DNA of 64,000 nucleotides from NCBI GenBank assembly GCA_036873755.1, contig JAVTVY010039269.1, forward strand, positions 62,001 through 126,000, in the 5' to 3' direction. The stretch comes from Hanleya hanleyi (Eukaryota > Mollusca > Polyplacophora > Lepidopleurida > Hanleyidae). Positions 56,905 to 64,000 of the stretch are shown one piece after another; positions within the stretch are counted from its first letter, which is position 1, and every line of letters begins with the position of its first letter. Made by a program: the position numbers and the translations under genes. A model generated the notes under the pieces. The model worked only from the letters and a program-made list of their open reading frames with translations, made no database searches and was not told where the DNA came from.

Positions 56905-57319
56905 TGTAACCATGGACCTGTAAATTTCCAGCTGTTGTAGGAAATTGAACTATCTCTCCGTCCTCTCTAAATCTATATATTTGTCGTCGTAAAAACTGGA
57001 ATCTGGTGAAATGTCAGATTCTATCATATAGAAACTGGAATTCTCACTTGTACGGGTAGATTCTGATATAACTAAACTTCAGAAAAATGAATCAAAACCA
57101 AATATAATGATTTTAGTTTTGACTAGTTATCGATTTGGAGGTTATCAGCAGTTATATAGTACGGGTAGGTATATATGCATTATATCTGGCAAATGTAATG
57201 GTATACATATGTGTGATTGTCAAAAATACATACAGAAAGGATACCGGTGAATGGACAACATTATCTAATACATTTTATCATCCTTGAAGTGGCAGATATA
57301 CATGTATGAATTTAAATTA

Positions 57320-57535
57320 GAGCGATATGCAAGAGGTGGGAAAACTTGACGTCTGGCGAGTAAAAAGCAACCATATAACTGTACAGGAAAGCTTCCCTCG
57401 GCACCTCACATTCAGATCCGAGAATATGGTGACTTCTCGGACGTAGCCTTGGTATCTCAGCCGCGCTTTATTACAGTTGTTCATGCGGAGACCATGAAGT
57501 CACTGAGTGAGATTAGATCCACTTCATTAAAATAT
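57320..57535 (+). repeat. Conserved module, head form, U4
   Basis: GAGCGATATGCAAGAGGTGG, CTCGGACGTAGCCTTGGTAT, CAGCCGCGCTTTATTACAG, TGTTCATGCGGAGA, then the alternative right half GTCACTGAGTGAGATTAGAT. Confidence 0.65.
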
Positions 57536-60500
57536 AAGACTTTTGATTAAAAAAATTATCAATCAGCTAGTAAATGACAAAAAAATGTTCATCAACTGAA
57601 GTAGGAACAATTCTGATGTTACAAATAAATCTTAAAACTACACTTATAATACAGATTGTGGGATGGTTTCGGAATATCTGGTCGATATTTTTATGTGCTA
57701 TTTATTATCGGAGAGGGAGAGAAAGAATTAAGGTTTAACGTCGCGTATGTCATCGAATAAATGACATCGTCAAATATGTTATTTCCATCTCAGACCAGAA
57801 TTCTGGCAATGCATAATTTTCGACATGTAAGCAAGTGTTTTCATATTTACAAGATTTATATCTCTAATTTCCTCAGATAAAGACGTTGACAATTTTTGCG
57901 ATACCACATATACACGTATATGACAGCTTTCGATTTGTCGCTAAACTGATTCTCTTGACTGACTGGCAAATACGGAGCTCTTACTAAGCAGATGTTATCG
58001 CGATTAACGTGGGGTGGCAAAATCGTTTAGCCTTGCCCCAGATATATTTTTAACCTCTGAGAATGAATGACGTCAAATGCCTTGCTATTCTTCAGTCATT
58101 TTCCAATCTCGAATACGATTAGCGGGCTGTAATTCGAGATTGGGTCTCTACAGTGATTAAGACGTAGACACGATCTCTGTTGTACTTGACGAATCAAATT
58201 ATTGCTTAGGTAAATTTGTTGAACGACAGTAAATTCATGTCAGGGACATTAAATTGTCCACATTAGCTAACCATACAGTGAGATATGGACTAGCTGACCG
58301 GTTCAATGATCAATGCATCGTCACACCCGGGACCTTTGCTAATACGGCAAATGTTATCTTTAGCTTTCAAAGTTGGAGTTACCGTACTTATTAAAACGTT
58401 CACGTGCAGCAGCCAGAAGAAAGCCTATTGACCTTAGGTGTATTACCCATCATCTAGCGCGGAACTCGATTCGCTAGCGATTGTAATGTCGCTATATGCT
58501 CAATAGCCCTAAATTGGAATGTCTACCAGCCATTTATATACAGACAATCGAGTAAAGAGCACCCTGTACTCGACTTTTGGAGATGGCAGCAAAGGTGAGG
58601 GGTAACCGAAACCTTTTCCAATATGTTGAAAGCTACATTAAATCCTACTCGGTCACTCACCCCTTTACCAATATTGGGGAACAAAAGTCACAATACGGAG
58701 TCTTTTCAGACCACTGAAGTGGAAGTAGGACAAAATCGAATTAGGTGGCAGCAGAAACCTGTATATCGAAGATTGTGAATGACAACTCAGCAAAACTTTC
58801 ATCTCGCTGCTGGTAATTCTAGCCATTGTTTGCAATTGGTTTGCGTTTCTGTGTGTGTGTCAGAACAGAGTTTACGTTTACTAAGTCCTTCGGGTGAACT
58901 GCTCTTATGTTGCTTTCTGTGGACTATAGAAAGACAAAACTAGCTACACTGTTGGAAATATCGATAATCCCAACGAAATACGATCTTTCCTCGGAACGAC
59001 TGACTGTAAATTGGAACGAAAATGTTCCCCGACGTATATTTACGTTTATGCAAAAACATGTACATCTATAGGTTTGGATATGTAATGTCTCGAGATACAG
59101 CGAGCGATAGGAGACTCCCTTCCTCTCTAGAATTCTTCTATGAAACCCCCACAAGCACCTCTCAATGGTTACGCATGGACGTACATATCTTATGTTAATG
59201 TTTATACCATGTTGCCCTCTCCCAATGGACGTGAAATACCGTTTCCGAATTTTTGCTGTCTCATGTCTTCATGGTCATTTCCCCCAATTCCATTGATCCA
59301 GATTTCCTGTTGAGCTTTACCGTGACCAAATGTTTTCAGTCCCTAATTGGGCGTTGGGTGCTTACTTTGCTCTCCATTTTGTATCACCCTCATCTCTCCA
59401 CAGCTATCCTGGCAAAGTTCAGTGGACGTTCAAGGACGACATATAGACATACACAGGTTATAACATGTAAAACATCTCGTGTTCCCGGGCACCATTGGGC
59501 GTTAACTGCTCTTCTTTGCTTTGCAATTTTCCCGGGCCTCATATAAATCTTACTGAAATGTCAAGCCTCTCGCCTCCAAAAACAAGCTTCTCGCCTCCAA
59601 CACTTCCCGGTCCTCATTGGGTGTAAGAGGCCCTTTTGGATATATTTTGTTTTAGCTTACCCCCGTTGACCCCAATAATATCAGGATCAAGTTTCATGGC
59701 CCTTATTCTAAAACTATGGCTGTACGGTGGCTACAAACAAACACACAAGCAACGGGGACGATTTATTACATTATAGGGAGATAGATATTGAAAATAGAAT
59801 ATCTGTGGAACAAGAGAAATTTGACTCACTCCATTGAAGATTTATTTTCATTTGATCAGCTTTCTGATTTCGTCAAAAATTAATACTATTTGCTTGTCTT
59901 GATGCCTTATGAAGCTTACACCATTGTCGATTAGATCGAATAAAATTATCACCCCGGAGACAATGTTTTACCTTCATTTCGCACTCGCCGAAAAGTGTCG
60001 CCTGCAGACGTCAGCCAGTCATCCAAAATTTTCCCCTGTATTTGTGTTTCAAACTAAGCCAATGTGAGTGTTACTGGCAATAGTATAAGGCTTAAATGCT
60101 ATGTAACGAAACTCCCAACATCTATATAATCTACACGTATTAGATAATACTCGCTGATAGTAAACGTTTACATTCCACCTGAGGATAGCGTACACGCTTA
60201 GAAATAAAGGTTCTTTGAACATGCAAGTGATTCTTCAAAGAACCTTTCGGGTAGAAAGTACTCGTTACCGGGCCTAAATGTTCTTCACCAGCTTGGTAAC
60301 CTATGGAAATTTGCGCTAGTGAAACGTGATTATTCCTGACCAGTCCGCTTTGTTAATCCCCTTCACTATCTTCCCAGGCGAACTAATTCCTTTGTTTCGG
60401 ACAACCCTCCCCCGTCATTTAAGTAAAATAATATCTGATCCAGTTATTTTGGTTTGTGGCCAGTCCATGTTTCATAATGCATGAATCGTTTGGCTGACGC

Positions 60501-60717
60501 CATACCATAACAACATCTAAGAATATCTCAAAGAAACTCCACCTAATTGCACATAGTGGCTGGCATAATTTACCAGGTACAAGCTGAACGATTTTTCAGT
60601 CTACAAGTATAGGAACCGCAATATAAGTCTTGCTGTTCCGACATGACTTGATTTCTTCCGCTGAGGACTAGTGGCATAATTGAAGACAAAATACTTCACA
60701 TTCGGACTCTTTATGCC
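57536..60717. repeat. AT-rich unit segment, U4, no gene recognised
   Basis: Matches 40116-43120 with many substitutions and indels. It includes a minimal retroposon tail at 57710-57745. The 97-codon ORF at 59253-59546 overlaps the U1 17483 ORF in part but has no recognisable domain. Confidence 0.6.
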
Positions 60718-61377
60718 ATGATACCAGTCAAGGTCATGGGTATTCCGTCGCCTTCGTCGTCACGCGAGGAATGGGAAAATCGAATCGAGATTGTCTGTAC
60801 AGCGACTGGCAGACAATCCAATCTACGGCTATTGAACCCAGCTAGAAGCAAGGTTAAACTTCCAATCACTGGAGACGACATTTCGTGTTCCGCACTCAGT
60901 GGATAATGAACCTAAAGTCAATAAGCTTTCTTCTGATTGATGTAAAACGGTCTGATAAGTAACTCCCAGCTTAAATGTTAACGATAGCATTTGTCGACTT
61001 TAAAGACGCCAATGTGTGACGATGCCTTCTTGAACTGGCCAAATGTAGCCCACAGCTTCAGTCGTAGTGTATTCTGGACTAATTCTGACATTTTATGTCC
61101 CTGACGTGAATTAAACACCGTCGCTTTAGTTGATCGATCGATGTTTCAATTCACCCGATTTGTGCCACGTAAAACCAAGACCTTGTCAAGATACTAATCA
61201 CAGTGGGGACCTGATTTGCACAACAAAATGGCAGGATTTGTCCAGCGATAAATACTAACCATATGCCCTGACGTCCTTTGTTTCTCAAAGAGTCGGGAGC
61301 TCACAGCCTTACCACTCCTTTGCCAGTGGTTGATACTATAGCACCCCTGCTCTCCGATTCATGTCTTAAGGAGAAAG

Positions 61378-61603
61378 ATAGAGAATTAAGGTTTAATGTA
61401 GCCTTCACAATATTTCAGGTATTTAGCGACGATCAATTTTTTTTAAGTATTCATAACTTAGTAATCCAACACATTAAATCATCCACACATTATTATGCAA
61501 CAAACAGATTTCTCTGAAATAACCTACAATCTTCTTTCACTCGACTAAAAAGATCTTCTGTGAGATCTTCGTGGCATGGAATACATCTTGGGACTGGCTC
61601 AAG
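61378..61603 (-). mobile_element. Degraded I-clade LINE 3' end, U4
   Basis: Same scrambled copy as 43785-44010, without visible differences. Confidence 0.75.
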
Positions 61604-61949
61604 CTGGTGATGAGAGGGGCAAGTCGTCATATCGTGCAGGGTGGTAACGTGCACATCACCATAGTGTGAATGAGATACAAAACACTCAGATTCATTCAAG
61701 GTCCTTGGGTGCATCGGTTACAATGGAGTACAAACTTAACGAAACATTGTCTGAGCCGTTCTTTGCTCCACCGACAGGACATGTTTCACTTATCACCAAG
61801 GACCTTACCTCAAGGATCGTAAGTTTTGTTATCAGCATGGCCTATGTAACAGTTTTTCAGCAAGTTTGAGTAAATGTGTTTGTTGATACAACCTTCTCCT
61901 GTCGTTTTATGCAATTTCGATGACGACGCTATAAATGCATTGTGCAAAG

Positions 61950-62103
61950 GCGAGTGGGTAGGGTAGGATTTAACGTTTTCAACATTTTTTCGGTCATATC
62001 ACGACGGTGTCCACAGTTCCTATTATCCTGGTCACTGATCCACCCAGTCAGTACAGCACTCGGTCACCCATCCAAGTATTGACCGAGCCCAAGGCGTAGG
62101 AAA
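61950..62103 (-). mobile_element. 5S rRNA-like SINE, U4
   Basis: Same as 44357-44510, one T-for-C change near 62039. Confidence 0.7.
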
Positions 62104-64000
62104 CGGGGGAAGGTCAAGGTAAATTTCTGACCCCTCGTCAACAGGTCACAAATGGCCAAACGTTGTGCCCAGAGATGACTGAAATTCATTTTTCCTGGGA
62201 GACACGTTAACTATCAACAATAAATTTCGCCGAATGCCTGTAAATATCTTCATATACTAATATGATATCAATGTCATATCAAAGAAGTTAAGTTCTTTGT
62301 CGTCGTTTGCTTGCTTTGATAGGCACTCAAAAGCGTGAACTTATTGTGGCTATTTACCTGTAAGCATCTCCAGTCATACTTCATGTAGGAATCAAGAGAC
62401 AATGCATACAATAGCCAATTATGGGGACAACAATGTGTCTAGACCTGTGCCTTTTCAGCGACAAAAATACCCAGACAATAGTTCCTAAATGAAGTATCGA
62501 CCGAATCTCCCGGAATGTTCTCTCCTTTAAACAATCAGACAAGTCCCTCTGGTTTATTTCATTGTATACGTTACAAGACTCGGAAAAACTTTGTAATTAA
62601 CTTCATGGTCGAAGCATATTCACGTTTGAAATACTCCACTTCTTACGTATGGGGTGCTAATTTTAACAATGTGACTTCCCAGACGTCAAAGTTACACCGA
62701 TATAGTCTTTGTTCAGTGCTTCGCTTCAGCGAAACGTGATTATTTCTGAGAAGTCAGCTGTGTTAACATCAATATTCCCAGATCTTCCCAGACAGCACTA
62801 ATCCGTTGTTTCAGACGTAACTAATCCATCGTTCTGGCAAAAAACATTAACCACTTTACCAAGGATAATATTTATTTTCTGAAAGTTGGCCGTTTTCGTT
62901 CATTAATCGTCCATGTTCAAGAATACTCCACACCACACTGACACCCGATGTGCATTTAGCAATCTCTGGGAATGTCTCATAGAAACTCAGGAGAACTACA
63001 AACAATAGCTAGCATTACCAGCTCTACGTTGAACGCTTCGCCAGTCTGCAATTACAATCAACGAGGGATATGTTTCCGTTCCGTTATAATTCAATTTTCT
63101 GCCACTAGGAACTATAGCATGTGAAGATAAAGGCACCACACCCGGTCTTTTTTGTTCCCTGATATTGAGCAAGTTTAGCGTCTCCCTCACCTGCATTGCT
63201 ACGTTAAGAATCGGGAAATCAAGTACCGACTGTACAGGATTCGATTGTCTGGGTATGTGACTGACAGACAATCTAATCTACTGATATTGAACGCCACTAT
63301 AAGTAATGTTAAGATTCCAATCTCTAGAGACCGAGTTTAGCGCTGCGTGAATAACGAACAGAATGTCAGAAAGCTTTCTTCTTATTAATGTAAACGGTTT
63401 AGTAAGTAACTCCATCCCTGAACACTAACACATTTTACCATATTGACCCAAGGTGTAATGGTGCATCCTTTAACCGATCGGATAGTCAAAGTGATACTGT
63501 GCGATAGGTTAATATGGACAAGTTGACGTCCCTGACATGAATTACGCGCCGTTATACACTGTCCCTCTATTTATCCTCTCCGTGATCAAATTTGTCAGAA
63601 ACACACCTACTACAATCCCAGATTATGCCAAAGTATTAATCGAACTACATGATGGCATGGATTTCACCTCGAACCATATCCCCAACATCGTATTTGGGAA
63701 TGGTTTAGTGCTGAAGATACAATTACAAGCGTCTAGTCCGTCTTTCATAATTCAGCCGTCGTCCATCAAAGAATATCCGCATCCATAATCCAAAGACCTA
63801 TTCCATATTCCATATAACAGTATTCGCACCAAATTCAAAAAGACAATCATAGTATACTTAAACATAGGCTAGCTTCCTGCAAGAGAGAAGCGGTCAATAG
63901 TTTTCAATGATGCCGACAAGACATATTGATGTTCTAAAAATATAAAATCCGTATCGCTGATCAGTATTCTTAATTCATAATAATCGTTGTAAAGTCATCA

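Larger units (their letters stand above)
60848..64000. repeat. Closing block of U4 (runs off the window)
   Basis: Near-identical copy of 43255-46400. It includes the LINE tail (61378-61603) and the 5S-like SINE (61950-62103) described for U3. The window ends inside the repeat, so the next unit probably begins shortly beyond. Confidence 0.85.

Overview
The window is non-coding-dominated eukaryotic DNA, most likely from a mollusc and probably a marine gastropod of the abalone/limpet kind. Evidence: no operon-like gene packing, long AT-rich stretches without ORFs, dozens of degraded retroposons, and many copies of a tail (TATAGCTGAAATATTGCTGAACGCGACGTTAAAC on one strand) of a type I associate with gastropod retroposons. 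No intact host gene is convincing here. The assignment to mollusc is an inference from repeats.

Layout. Positions 1-8.3 kb are older repeat-rich DNA: two related copies of one segment (about 1-1.1 kb and 3.77-5.15 kb) and at least four 5'-truncated I-clade LINE copies, one long enough (about 5.79-6.96 kb) to keep an RNase H domain. From about 8.35 kb to the right end the window is a tandem segmental duplication of four related units (U1 about 8.35-21.2 kb, U2 about 23.9-30.79 kb, U3 about 30.79-46.7 kb, U4 about 46.7 kb to beyond the end). A full unit reads, left to right: a TNF-receptor-like gene relic; a 38-bp minisatellite locus; retroposon tails and an unidentified conserved module; an I-clade LINE 3' end; a block dense in AGGTCA half-sites; a KDZ/cysteine-cluster transposase relic; about 2.5-4 kb of unrecognised AT-rich DNA; and a closing block containing a 5S-rRNA-like SINE.

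Units differ by clean events. U1 alone has a five-fold tandem array of a tRNA-derived SINE ending in a perfect 34-bp palindrome, and its closing block is shuffled. U2 and U3 meet at a deletion junction near 30.79 kb. U3 and U4 share a roughly 3.4-kb CR1-like LINE inserted at a site that is still empty in U1 and U2; in U3 a 3.84-kb inversion cuts this LINE within the reverse transcriptase. U2 and U4 instead share a second LINE fragment that U1 and U3 lack, so the insertions disagree about which units are closest, pointing to recombination or conversion between units. The last 3.2 kb of U3 and U4 are nearly identical although the adjoining sequence is clearly more diverged.

The most interesting coding relic is the CR1-like LINE (51.04-54.42 kb). 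Its N-terminal frame carries a hydrophobic leader, a 2A-like motif (GDISTNPGP) and a PHD-type zinc finger. The endonuclease is missing in both copies, and a reverse transcriptase follows with YADD and FDTV motifs. The TNF-receptor-like and KDZ relics recur in all units with shared damage, so they were probably already broken before the duplications.
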